64,000 nucleotides of DNA from assembly GCF_900167105.1 (NCBI RefSeq), contig NZ_FUXE01000007.1:32853-96852 (forward strand), in the 5' to 3' direction. A program made the translations under genes and the position numbers. The notes under the pieces were generated by a model. The model was not told the DNA's origin. It did no database searches and saw only the letters and a list, made by a program, of their open reading frames with translations. This document shows positions 1 to 7,419 of this stretch, in pieces (within the stretch, counting starts at the first letter, position 1; every line of letters begins with the position of its first letter). This DNA is from Porphyromonas circumdentaria. Its GTDB lineage: Bacteria > Bacteroidota > Bacteroidia > Bacteroidales > Porphyromonadaceae.

Positions 1-1085
1 ATGGTGTAGCAGGAGAAACCGCTCAAATAAAAGCTATTGTGACGACAGAAAACGACGGCAATGCTTCGAACGACAATGAAGTAAAAAATATAACTCTGCT
101 CACCTCTACTCTACCCTCTGCAACTGCTCTCAAGGCACAAAATAAAGAGGGTAAGGTACGCCTCTCATGGCAAGCCCCCGCCTCTAATTCCGTACTTATT
201 ACAGAAAGCTTTGAGGACTATAGCCCTTGGCTCACCCAGTTTGGCAAATGGACTACCGTGAATGGTAAAGAAGAAGCTACGGCAGGGGCTCTATTCAAGA
301 GAACAACCTATCCATTGCAGGGTACACCGTTCGCTTTCTGTGTAATGAATCCAAGTGCAATTTCTCCAGAGTGCTTGCGTCTTTTCCCCGAGATGTCGCC
401 CCGTACGGGAGATCAATACGCAGCAAGTATCTACGAGTTTATAAACTCCGAGATTGTAGATGCAGACGAATGGCTTATCAGCCCTCTTTTGTCGGGCGAG
501 AAACAGACAATAAGCCTTTGGGTACTGAATCAAAAATCTGGTTCTAAGCCTTATCCCGAAACGTATGACTTGCTCTTTTCGAAAACAGACAAGAATATCG
601 CTTCTTTTGAGAAGTTGGGAGAAAGTCGTGTCGTTTCTGGCGTTGTTTGGGAAGAGGTACGTGTGGAAGTGCCCGAGGGAGCACGCTACTTTGCCCTCCA
701 CCGTATCACAGGAAAAAAAGACACCTATATGATGGGAATAGACGATATTACCTTCAAGGCTTCTGCTGGTACGATCACGGGATACAAGGTATATCGCAAC
801 AATCAACTTCTCAGCACACTCGAGGGCGAGGCTACGACCTCTTTTGAAACCGACTATGTGAAAGGCGAGGAAACGTATGCAGTAACCGTTCTCTTCGACA
901 ATGGCATCGAATCGGCTCCTGTGTATGTAACCGTTCCTACCCATATAGAAGCTATTTTGAAAGAAGAGGGTCGTGCTGATATTTACACAATAGATGGTCG
1001 CCTAATCCGCCGTAATGCAACGGATGCGGAGGGGCTTCCAGCGGGTATCTATATTGTAAACAATAGAAAATGTATCGTTCGTTAA
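1..1085 (+). CDS. T9SS cargo protein with choice-of-anchor J domain, 3' part only
   Basis: The reading frame is open from base 3 back through the left edge, so the N-terminus lies outside the window; the GTG at 39 is probably internal. The visible part has a cleaved-adhesin/choice-of-anchor J domain (roughly the middle 170 residues, with the typical DEWLISPLL motif), a fibronectin-like strand segment (GYKVYRNN), and a short C-terminal sorting domain (IYTIDGRLI ... GLPAGIYIV) ending in IVR. Proteins of this design are exported by Sec, moved across the outer membrane by the type IX system and anchored at the surface; in Porphyromonas such domains occur in gingipain and hemagglutinin adhesin regions. 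Ligand unknown. A strong hairpin follows at 1198. Family assignment is firm, function is inferred. Confidence 0.85.
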   Translation, partial: GVAGETAQIKAIVTTENDGNASNDNEVKNITLLTSTLPSATALKAQNKEGKVRLSWQAPASNSVLITESFEDYSPWLTQFGKWTTVNGKEEATAGALFKRTTYPLQGTPFAFCVMNPSAISPECLRLFPEMSPRTGDQYAASIYEFINSEIVDADEWLISPLLSGEKQTISLWVLNQKSGSKPYPETYDLLFSKTDKNIASFEKLGESRVVSGVVWEEVRVEVPEGARYFALHRITGKKDTYMMGIDDITFKASAGTITGYKVYRNNQLLSTLEGEATTSFETDYVKGEETYAVTVLFDNGIESAPVYVTVPTHIEAILKEEGRADIYTIDGRLIRRNATDAEGLPAGIYIVNNRKCIVR

Positions 1086-1197
1086 GTGTTGAGTTTCTCT
1101 GTAGAGTTCTTTCTTAGTAAAGACCTCTACGGGGCTTCGCCCCCTGGGGCTATAGGAAGGCTCCAACGGTAACGAAATTTCAAATACCATAATTTGT

Positions 1198-1240
1198 AAA
1201 GAAGGGCTTTGCCAAGATTCATTTGGCAAAGCCCTTCTTT
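1198..1240. terminator. Bidirectional hairpin terminator
   Basis: Long inverted repeat with arms AAGAAGGGCTTTGCCAA and TTGGCAAAGCCCTTCTT around a 6-nt loop, flanked by A and T runs. It lies between the converging cargo gene (ends 1085) and cas2 (ends 1841) and could stop transcription from both sides. Confidence 0.75.
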
Positions 1241-1840
1241 CTGGTCTGTTAGGATGTATAAAGTGGTAGTGTTCGGGATAATGTCTGAAAAATGTGCATA
1301 CCTTTCCCTCTCCAATCTTTAGCATCGGAGAGAGAAAAAATAGGAAACAGCAACTCCAATAAGCAGATTTTTCGCTACGTAAGCACCCTTTTAATGCGTT
1401 TATCACTTCAACTTTCTCGTTTCATCTTGTACAATTCTCTATATTAAGACTGAATATACATATACGCAACTTGAATATATATAAACGCAATCTAAATATA
1501 CATATATTCAGATTGGGAATAGAGAAATACACATAATGAAAGTAACTTTTACACCTATACAATCTGTTTTCTGAAAAGACTTAATCAGTTTATTTCCTCT
1601 TTACGAAAAAGGGTTAGGAAAAGTAGATAGATAGGGCGGACGAGCTTTTATGGATACAAAGCCTATCGAAAGAAGAGAAAAGAAGCATCGGCGTGTGAAG
1701 AGCTTCTTTGAAATATGCACCTCACATACAAGAAAGCAACCTCTCTGCTACGAATGGGCTATACTTAGCGAGAAAGGGTAAATAAAGGAAGCTCGGTTAC
1801 TCGCTTTTTGAAACAGTATTAAAACGCGTGATATTCTTTT
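1241..1840. other. Gene-poor stretch between a T9SS gene and cas2
   Basis: Apart from the 22-bp repeats at 1448-1513 no gene is credible here. CRISPR arrays often sit beyond cas2, but no 28-37 bp direct repeats with unique spacers are visible. The AT-rich part around 1440-1560 is repeat-derived and is not an evident CRISPR leader. Confidence 0.6.
1448..1513. repeat. 22-bp tandem repeat array A (AT-rich type)
   Basis: Three consecutive 22-bp units (1448-1469, 1470-1491, 1492-1513) and a partial fourth. Units are degenerate but share a gaatata/taaatata core and end in gcaa or ttcaga. The array at 27758-27834 is of the same type. Non-coding. Confidence 0.7.
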
Positions 1841-2104
1841 TCAAAGGAAAATATCTGTCGCTCCCCGCTCTTTGCCGATAATCTCTTTATTGAGCCAACG
1901 CTCCTGTCGAGAGGAAAATATGATAAGGCTATCCTCTTTTTTGTCCATAATTTCGCTCGCCAATATCTTGAGTTCTTTGAGTTTGGCCTCCGATATCTCT
2001 CCCTCAAAAACGGAGTTCTGAATCCAGTTGAGATATTTGCGACAGAGTTTTAGCATCTTTGCCACACGCTTCTCCTTAATATCGTAAACTAAAATGATAT
2101 ACAT
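1841..2104 (-). CDS. cas2: CRISPR-associated endonuclease Cas2
   Basis: Cas2 forms the Cas1-Cas2 integrase that inserts new spacers into CRISPR arrays. The 87-residue product starts MYIILVYDI, the usual Cas2 beta strand with the conserved Asp at residue 8, and contains the ferredoxin-like fold pattern (NSVFEGEIS, then DSLIIF). A longer frame begins at 2170, but the start at 2104 gives a normal Cas2 length and overlaps the cas1 stop as ATGA, the pattern of a translationally coupled operon. It is last in the order cas6-cas4-cas1-cas2. No array follows it within the window. Confidence 0.93.
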   Translation of the reverse strand: MYIILVYDIKEKRVAKMLKLCRKYLNWIQNSVFEGEISEAKLKELKILASEIMDKKEDSLIIFSSRQERWLNKEIIGKERGATDIFL

Positions 2105-3120
2105 CACCAATACATTTTGAAGGGTTGATACTCCTCTACTCCCAATATATCTTTGGCCAGTTTGTAACACTCCAATTTGACTAAGTGTTTATAACTAACT
2201 GAGCGATTTAGTTTGCGATGTTTTATAGTCTCTTGTAGTCGCTCCTCAAAAGCTTGCACAAAGAGTTTTTTGCCGTTATTGTTGAGGATGCAACGGTTGA
2301 GCTGTCGGTCGAAATGCTTTTCCTGTATAATCCTCTTGTTTAACACCTTAAATATCGTTCTGTCTACGAGTATCGGTTTGAAGATTTCGGAAATGTCCAA
2401 GCAGAGCGAATACCTCCTCTCTCCTGGAGTATGCAAGTAACTAATCGTAGGATTCAATTGAGTTTGATGAATAGCCTTAAGACAGAGCGAGTAACACATC
2501 ATATTGCCAAAAGAGATGAGAGCATTTATCTCATTTTGTGGAGGCTGTTTACTGCGCGCCCCCATTTCAAAACTCTCTATAATGGTATTAAAAGCCGCAT
2601 AATATAACTGTCGGATATTGCCCTCGATACCCATGAGAGCCTCGACGGAGGTAGAGGTTTCGATACAAGCAGCATACTTTTCGATGAGTTCAATGGTTGA
2701 GAGCAACTCTTTCCCTCGATTGTTGTAATAGGAGAGGTTCTTCTGTATGTTGAAAGAAGCACCTGTGATGAATTTCTGTGCCAATAGCAAACGTCTCTTC
2801 TTATTCTTATGAGCAGCAGCTTGTGCTAATAGCATTTTACCCGAGAGGAGAGCGTCTCGAGGCATAAATGAGCCTGTATAGTTCTCATAATAATCGAAAA
2901 AATGAACGACTACACCTTGCTGCCCGAGAAAATTGTATAAACTGCTATTAGCCTTTAATGAACCAAAAACGTAGAGTTCGTCAATATCTTCTATCGGGAG
3001 GTATCTTGCAGGTCCTGGGGTGTATTTGTCTTCTCCCAACTCCTCATAGGGGGTAAACTTCAACGTATTGTCTTTTCGCTCCAATTCGCCTGGGTTGAAT
3101 AGATAGTAACTCTTCTTCAT
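2104..3120 (-). CDS. cas1: CRISPR-associated endonuclease Cas1
   Basis: Integrase subunit of spacer acquisition. The 338-residue product (start MKKSYYLFNPGEL) carries the expected metal-binding triad: Glu in GIEGN (about residue 166), His in YLHTPGE (about 230) and Asp in CLDISEIFKP (about 242). The LDISEIFKP form is typical of Cas1 from type I-B and related systems. An upstream in-frame start at 3144 exists, but 3120 gives an ATGA overlap with the cas4 stop and keeps a purine-rich stretch upstream. All catalytic residues are present, so the gene appears intact, although no effector genes accompany it. Confidence 0.95.
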   Translation of the reverse strand: MKKSYYLFNPGELERKDNTLKFTPYEELGEDKYTPGPARYLPIEDIDELYVFGSLKANSSLYNFLGQQGVVVHFFDYYENYTGSFMPRDALLSGKMLLAQAAAHKNKKRRLLLAQKFITGASFNIQKNLSYYNNRGKELLSTIELIEKYAACIETSTSVEALMGIEGNIRQLYYAAFNTIIESFEMGARSKQPPQNEINALISFGNMMCYSLCLKAIHQTQLNPTISYLHTPGERRYSLCLDISEIFKPILVDRTIFKVLNKRIIQEKHFDRQLNRCILNNNGKKLFVQAFEERLQETIKHRKLNRSVSYKHLVKLECYKLAKDILGVEEYQPFKMYW

Positions 3121-3629
3121 GCTTCTTCTTCTCCACAGTAACAAAATTCATAATAGCTACAGTTGCGACAAAAACTTCGCTTTATAAGTGGGGGACAGAC
3201 TTCACTTGAGGCAATACGAGTTATGTCGGCCTCCATCTGCACAATGTGCTCTCGGTCTATGTCGCTTAGAAATATGCACTCTTTCTTTCGCAGAGCAGGG
3301 TACTCCAATATGCCAGAAACGCCCTCTATTCCATTGCGCTCGAAAACATAGATATAGTATTTGAGTTGCCACTCGTGTGCCTTTTCTATTTTGTTGGATT
3401 TCTTTATCTCGTGTATAATGTGTTCTTTAGGATCGTAGAAATCGACCTTTATCCCATCTATAGCAACCTCTTCATATTTTACAGAACGCTGAGGATAACT
3501 TTGCTCATGAATGAGCTTACCCTCATATACAAGGTCTGAAGTGTGTTCGAAACTAATCTGATTGGAAAATAGCCATAGCTTTCTGTGGCAGACCTGATAG
3601 TAATTGAAATGTGTTCCCGTGATAATCAT
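3117..3629 (-). CDS. cas4: CRISPR-associated exonuclease Cas4
   Basis: Cas4 trims prespacers and helps select PAM-bearing DNA for Cas1-Cas2. The 170-residue product has the RecB-type nuclease core (YEGKLIHEQ; an Asp in KVDFYDP; IIHEIKKSNK, where the E-x-K pair is catalytic; HEWQLKYYIYV) and Fe-S cysteines: one near residue 14 (YQVCHRKLW) and a C-terminal CRNCSYYEFC cluster. It overlaps cas1 by 4 bp. Upstream, 117 bp separate it from cas6, where type I-B loci normally carry cas8, cas7, cas5 and cas3. Intact by motif and length. Confidence 0.93.
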   Translation of the reverse strand: MIITGTHFNYYQVCHRKLWLFSNQISFEHTSDLVYEGKLIHEQSYPQRSVKYEEVAIDGIKVDFYDPKEHIIHEIKKSNKIEKAHEWQLKYYIYVFERNGIEGVSGILEYPALRKKECIFLSDIDREHIVQMEADITRIASSEVCPPLIKRSFCRNCSYYEFCYCGEEEA

Positions 3630-3746
3630 ATTCTATTGTAAAGGGTACTCGCTCTATAAATAAAACTTTGTTTTGAAGATTCTCGCAAAGCCTTTCCAAT
3701 AGTTAATATGGTATCTAAACTCATAAATAGGGTTTCTTTAATTGTT

Positions 3747-4526
3747 TCACAATATGCGTACACAACCAAAGCCTTGTGAGCACTCCTCTCCTACTCCACT
3801 TGCATATAAGATGTGCATCAAGTCCACAGGGGCTTTCACTCGAAAGCGACACATAAACCCTTTCACTTTCGTCTCATAAGGAGTATTCGCCTTGACTTTG
3901 ATAAGTGCAGATTTGGGAATATTTAGAGGTTCAAATTCAAAAAAGTCCTCTCCAGAATAGGTTTTATTGTGATAAGCTTCATAACGATTGAGCAAACCAT
4001 ATCGAATAGCTTCTCGCGCCTTTTCATGCAAAGGGGATATGTACTCTGTACTCAAGTCTTCCCTACGCATTCGCAAGCAGATCGGAGACAATGTCTCAAA
4101 ACGCATTTCGGAAGAGAGTGAGGGAGAGAGGAGTGCCTCTATATTTTGCACTTTGAATTGAACAGAAGAGTACTTATCGCCAATCTCAAAGACTTGATTC
4201 AAAAATATACCTTGGATAAACTTACTCGTACTATTCTCAGGAAGAAAGGAGAGTTCCCATTCAACCTTATCACTTAATATCTCAAGCCTTGCGCTCTCTT
4301 TTATGAGACGAAACTTTTCGGGATAAAGTCGGGAAAAACAAAAAAGCTTGAATTTTTTCTGATTATGTATCCCCATAAAGCCATTATTGTGCAACCACTC
4401 CGTATAGGTTTGATCGGATCGGGACAATATCTTGTATATAGCAGCAGAGAGTTCGTACTGATAGTTTAGAGGCAAAAGATTGCCGTATGCAGCCTTATTA
4501 ACCTGTAAAGATATTTTGAACCTCAT
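3747..4526 (-). CDS. cas6: CRISPR RNA endonuclease Cas6
   Basis: Cas6 cuts pre-crRNA within the repeat to make mature guides. The 259-residue product has a RAMP fold start (MRFKISLQVN), a helix with Tyr/His candidates near residues 20-50, and the C-terminal glycine-rich loop GVGEECSQGFGCVRIL that marks Cas6. It is the first gene of the minus-strand cas operon and has a candidate promoter just upstream. Retention of crRNA processing without cas8/7/5/3 suggests either that the effector is encoded elsewhere or that an internal deletion occurred. The catalytic His was not assigned with confidence. Confidence 0.9.
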   Translation of the reverse strand: MRFKISLQVNKAAYGNLLPLNYQYELSAAIYKILSRSDQTYTEWLHNNGFMGIHNQKKFKLFCFSRLYPEKFRLIKESARLEILSDKVEWELSFLPENSTSKFIQGIFLNQVFEIGDKYSSVQFKVQNIEALLSPSLSSEMRFETLSPICLRMRREDLSTEYISPLHEKAREAIRYGLLNRYEAYHNKTYSGEDFFEFEPLNIPKSALIKVKANTPYETKVKGFMCRFRVKAPVDLMHILYASGVGEECSQGFGCVRIL

Positions 4527-4557
4527 CTATGTATTGTTTTTTATTTACAACTGTTCG

Positions 4558-4573
4558 CAAATGTACAAAAATA
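4558..4573 (-). promoter_or_regulatory. Candidate promoter of the cas operon
   Basis: Two overlapping TAnnTTTG matches on the minus strand, TATTTTTG and TACATTTG, lie 32-47 bp before the cas6 start. A matching -33 TTTG was not found at normal spacing, so the call rests on the -7 element. Confidence 0.45.
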
Positions 4574-4810
4574 GAGGCTTAATTTAATGGATATTATTTT
4601 TCATATTATTTTCGTACTATCTTATTTCTGTTTTTAGTCAAAAATAAAGTTTACACCTACAAAAAAACAATTCTTTCTATTGACTCATGTTTTTTGAAGG
4701 GAGTTTTCAAAAGAGAGAAAAAAGGGAATCAACTTCTGGGAAAGCTTACTTTGAATAAAGACTTGCTTTTTCCTTGATTTTTAGAGGATAGAACATTTGA
4801 TTACACGTAA

Positions 4811-4918
4811 TAGTGTCCCCAAAAAGAGGATAAGCTCAAGGTTTTTATCTTTCGAGTTAGAACAATATAAGCCTCACAAAAACTGTTTTTATGAAGCTTA
4901 GATTTTGGGGAGACACTA
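4811..4918. mobile_element. MITE-like element with TAGTGTC termini
   Basis: A 108-bp stretch whose ends are inverted copies, TAGTGTCCCCAAAA on the left and the complement of TAGTGTCTCCCCAAAA on the right, with a second matched AAGCT block further in. There is no coding capacity. The design fits a non-autonomous derivative of an insertion sequence. No clear target duplication is visible, so a simple imperfect hairpin remains possible. Confidence 0.4.
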
Positions 4919-4972
4919 CCATTCTTAAGGCTCTTAATAGCCCAAAGCGAGTTCAAAAGAATATATACATAA

Positions 4973-5012
4973 GAAAGCTCCCTTCTATACTTTTGTCTAG
5001 AAGGGAGCTTTC
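4973..5012 (-). terminator. Hairpin terminator after tRNA-Thr
   Basis: Perfect arms GAAAGCTCCCTTCTA and TAGAAGGGAGCTTTC, 10 bp beyond the 3' end of the tRNA on the minus strand. The T run is short. Confidence 0.65.
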
Positions 5013-5021
5013 ACTTACCTG

Positions 5022-5095
5022 AGCCTCTTGTCGGATTCGAACCAACGACCCCGAGATTACAAATCACGTGCTCTGGCCAACTGAGCTAAAGAGGC
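5022..5095 (-). tRNA. tRNA-Thr (anticodon TGT)
   Basis: On the minus strand the sequence folds as a 74-nt tRNA: acceptor GCCTCTT pairing with AAGAGGC, D arm GCTC...GAGC, anticodon loop TTTGTAA (TGT, reading ACA and other Thr codons), and T arm GTTGG-TTCGAAT-CCGAC. The anticodon stem has one central T-T mismatch. CCA is not encoded; the discriminator base is T. It directly follows the SRP RNA and probably shares its transcript. Confidence 0.95.
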
Positions 5096-5099
5096 ATAT

Positions 5100-5199
5100 A
5101 GGTGAGCAACCTACATCGCACCGCTACGACCTACTACCCTTGCTGCGATCAAGCCCTGGGGGATTCACAGGGAGCTGGTCGTGTAGGACTCACCCGAGT
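5100..5199 (-). ncRNA. ffs: Bacterial small SRP RNA (4.5S type)
   Basis: The roughly 100-nt minus-strand sequence folds as one long hairpin: GGTGAG pairs with CTCACC, CCTACA with TGTAGG, and CGACC with GGTCG. The apical part has CCCAGGGC ... GCAGCAAGGG, the conserved Ffh-binding asymmetric loop region of bacterial SRP RNA. It targets ribosomes to the membrane together with Ffh. A consensus promoter lies immediately upstream and tRNA-Thr 4 nt downstream. Ends are estimated from the pairing; the apical tetraloop reads TTGA rather than the common GGAA. Confidence 0.85.
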
Positions 5200-5200
5200 G

Positions 5201-5230
5201 CAAAAGTACTACTTTTTTTGACATCTGCAA
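5201..5230 (-). promoter_or_regulatory. Bacteroidetes-type promoter of the SRP RNA
   Basis: Minus strand TTG (5230-5228), 19 bp, then TACTTTTG (5208-5201). This matches the Bacteroidetes -33/-7 consensus and puts the transcript start a few bases before the SRP hairpin. Confidence 0.75.
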
Positions 5231-5265
5231 TATTTTCTTTCAAAAAAAGCATTCTTTTTTATGGT

Positions 5266-6453
5266 CTAACGGATAATGCCATTGGCCACGAAGACTTTAT
5301 ACAAGGCATTTATTGCAAAGTCTAACTGCTCTTTAGTGTGTGTGGCCATTAAGCTAAAGCGAATTAGAGTATCTTCTGGTGGAACTGCAGGAGAAACCAC
5401 AGGGTTTACAAAAACGCCTTCTTGGAAAAGATCTCTCGTTATGCAAAATGTTGCCTCGTTGTTTCTAATAAAAAGAGGAATAATGGGGGTAGAAGTATTC
5501 CCAATCTCAAATCCTAAGGTACGGAAACGATCTAAGGCGTAGTGAGTAAGCTCCCAGAGACGCTCAAATCTCTCAGGCTCTGAAAGCATAATATCTAATG
5601 CCGCACTGGCAGCGGCTGTAGAAGCAGGAGTACAACTTGCACTAAAAATGTAGCTACGCGCATGGTGGCGAAGGTAATTTATCAAAACCTTATCTCCTGC
5701 CACAAAGCCTCCAAGCGAAGCAAAAGATTTACTGAAAGTACCCATAATCAAGTCTACATCTTGACTAAGTCCATAGTGATGACAGACGCCACGACCACAA
5801 TCGCCAAGTACCCCAATACCATGAGCCTCGTCCACCATCAAAGTAGCTTTGTACTTTTTAGCCAAGCGAACTATTTCGGGCAGATTACAAATATCTCCCT
5901 CCATAGAAAAAACTCCGTCAACCACAATAAGAATTATCTTCCCAGGAGTACATTGCTTCAAGCGACGCTCCAAAGAAGCCATATCGTTATGTTTGTACTT
6001 CAGTTTAGTACTATAAGTAAGACGCATTCCCTCTATGATAGAAGCATGGTTGAGCTCATCCCAAATGATATAGTCTTCTCTTCCTGTAAGGATAGAAACA
6101 ACCCCTAAGTTAACTTGAAACCCCGTGGAAAAGATGATAGCATCATCCTTACCCAAAAATTCGGCCAGTCTTTTTTCTAAAGCGATATGGCTATCTAAAG
6201 TTCCGTTCAGGAAACGACTTCCCGCACAACCAGTACCATACTTTTCGGTAGCCTCAATGGCAGCTTTCTTTAGAGTTGGGTGATTGGTAAGTCCCAAATA
6301 TGAATTAGAGCCAAACATGAGCACCTTACGTCCATCAATCACGACTTCGGTATCCTGCTCTGATTCTATCTTACGAAAATAGGGGTATATGCCTAACGCC
6401 TGAGCTTCCTGAGGAGCTGTATAGGAGGCTAATTTTTCTTGGAGTATTTTCAT
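5266..6453 (-). CDS. spt: Serine palmitoyltransferase / alpha-oxoamine synthase
   Basis: PLP enzyme that condenses serine with a fatty acyl-CoA to give 3-ketosphinganine, the first step of bacterial sphingolipids. The 395-residue length matches Porphyromonas SPT. Visible marks are the AOS-family substrate motif GTGCAGSRFLNGT, the cofactor region VDEAHGIGVLG (Asp and His contacts) and the Schiff-base Lys in GTFSKSFASLGGF (about residue 240). Glycine C-acetyltransferase (Kbl) is the main alternative, since the two families are close; the lipid gene neighbourhood (acpP, fabF) and the genus favour SPT. It lies 58 bp downstream of rnc on the same strand. Confidence 0.85.
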   Translation of the reverse strand: MKILQEKLASYTAPQEAQALGIYPYFRKIESEQDTEVVIDGRKVLMFGSNSYLGLTNHPTLKKAAIEATEKYGTGCAGSRFLNGTLDSHIALEKRLAEFLGKDDAIIFSTGFQVNLGVVSILTGREDYIIWDELNHASIIEGMRLTYSTKLKYKHNDMASLERRLKQCTPGKIILIVVDGVFSMEGDICNLPEIVRLAKKYKATLMVDEAHGIGVLGDCGRGVCHHYGLSQDVDLIMGTFSKSFASLGGFVAGDKVLINYLRHHARSYIFSASCTPASTAAASAALDIMLSEPERFERLWELTHYALDRFRTLGFEIGNTSTPIIPLFIRNNEATFCITRDLFQEGVFVNPVVSPAVPPEDTLIRFSLMATHTKEQLDFAINALYKVFVANGIIR

Positions 6454-6511
6454 ATTGCTATTATCTACTTCTGCTTCGATAAGAAGTCTCTCTTCGCGGG
6501 GCGGATTGGTT

Positions 6512-7288
6512 TTAATTCATTGAGGATAAAATGGAAGGCTGTTTCAGAAGAGCAGAAAGTGCATTCTTGGCAGCAATCTGTTCAGAGCCTTTTTTGGTAG
6601 AGCTTTTACCCTCTCCCGAAGCAACTCCGTTAATATACACTCGAGATACAAAGGTACAACAAGGGCCTGGTCTATGGTGTATGAGACGGAAATCTACTTC
6701 TACTTTTTCTTTTAAGCCCCATTCGAGCAGTCGGTTCTTGAAATTAATCCCCAGATCTGGATTCTCTTGATTGATTTCTTCGAAAATAGAAATCATTTTT
6801 TGCCGAACAAACTTCTCGGCTTGCTCAAAACCTTTATCCAAAAAGATTGCTCCGACAATAGCTTCCAAAGCGTTACCTAAAGCATCTTTTGCCAAAGGAT
6901 TATTCTTGTTCTTGATGAGGACTTTATCTATTCCTATTCGTTTGGCTATAGTATCTCCTATTTCTCGAGATACAATGCGCGCTTTCTTTTCAGACATAGG
7001 ACCAACAAGGCTATCGGGATACTTCAGATAGAGATACTTTGAAACAATAGCACCTATGACACTATCTCCCAAGAACTCTAAACGATCATTATCCCTTTGG
7101 TTGGAATGCCTTTGCGCTCCTGCGTGATGACAAGACGGGTCTATAAGAGCGAGGCGATAGTATTCCTTGTTGCGAACACTAAAATCTAAAATACTCTCTA
7201 ATACAGCCCAATTTGGCTCGTTCTTCTTCCTTCTAAACTTTCCAGAGTAGTTTAATGAGAAAAAGTTCAAAACCGAAGTCCAATTCAT
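6512..7288 (-). CDS. rnc: Ribonuclease III
   Basis: Cuts double-stranded RNA in rRNA and mRNA processing. In the 258-residue protein the RNase III signature DRLEFLGDSVIGAIV lies near residues 68-82, followed by the second acidic cluster (DALGNALEAIVGAIFLDKG) that supplies the remaining metal ligands. A C-terminal dsRNA-binding domain (about 185-255) contains GEGKSSTKKGSEQIAAKNAL. About 40 N-terminal residues precede the domain, as is common in Bacteroidetes. The acpP-fabF-rnc order is usual in this phylum, though here a strong hairpin separates fabF from rnc. Confidence 0.95.
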   Translation of the reverse strand: MNWTSVLNFFSLNYSGKFRRKKNEPNWAVLESILDFSVRNKEYYRLALIDPSCHHAGAQRHSNQRDNDRLEFLGDSVIGAIVSKYLYLKYPDSLVGPMSEKKARIVSREIGDTIAKRIGIDKVLIKNKNNPLAKDALGNALEAIVGAIFLDKGFEQAEKFVRQKMISIFEEINQENPDLGINFKNRLLEWGLKEKVEVDFRLIHHRPGPCCTFVSRVYINGVASGEGKSSTKKGSEQIAAKNALSALLKQPSILSSMN

Positions 7289-7336
7289 AGACGATGTAGT
7301 ATAGGTATACTGAGAGTTCTACAATGATACAAAGAG

Positions 7337-7378
7337 TAAGGGACACCCTTTTCATTATTATCAAGGAAGTGTCCCTTA
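7337..7378 (-). terminator. Hairpin between fabF and rnc
   Basis: Arms TAAGGGACAC and GTGTCCCTTA with a 22-nt loop, 42 bp after the fabF stop. Likely terminator or attenuator of the acpP-fabF transcript. Confidence 0.6.
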
Positions 7379-7419
7379 CTTGTTAGTAAATATTATACAG
7401 CATTGAGCCCAACAAATAC

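Larger units (their letters stand above)
4527..5021. other. Intergenic region upstream of cas6
   Basis: AT-rich, without a credible gene. It contains the cas promoter candidate (4558), a MITE-like inverted-repeat element (4811-4918) and the tRNA-side terminator (4973). Nothing was recognised in 4574-4810. No CRISPR repeats. Confidence 0.6.

Noticed and set aside
291..944. Minus-strand frame of 217 codons
   Set aside because: Antisense to the T9SS cargo gene; no domain seen.
1002..1406. Minus-strand frame downstream of the first gene
   Set aside because: Crosses the convergent terminator and the 3' end of the cargo gene; no features.
5266..6453. Glycine C-acetyltransferase (Kbl) as the main call for the AOS enzyme
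   Set aside because: Kept as an alternative; no threonine dehydrogenase lies nearby, and length and lipid context favour serine palmitoyltransferase.
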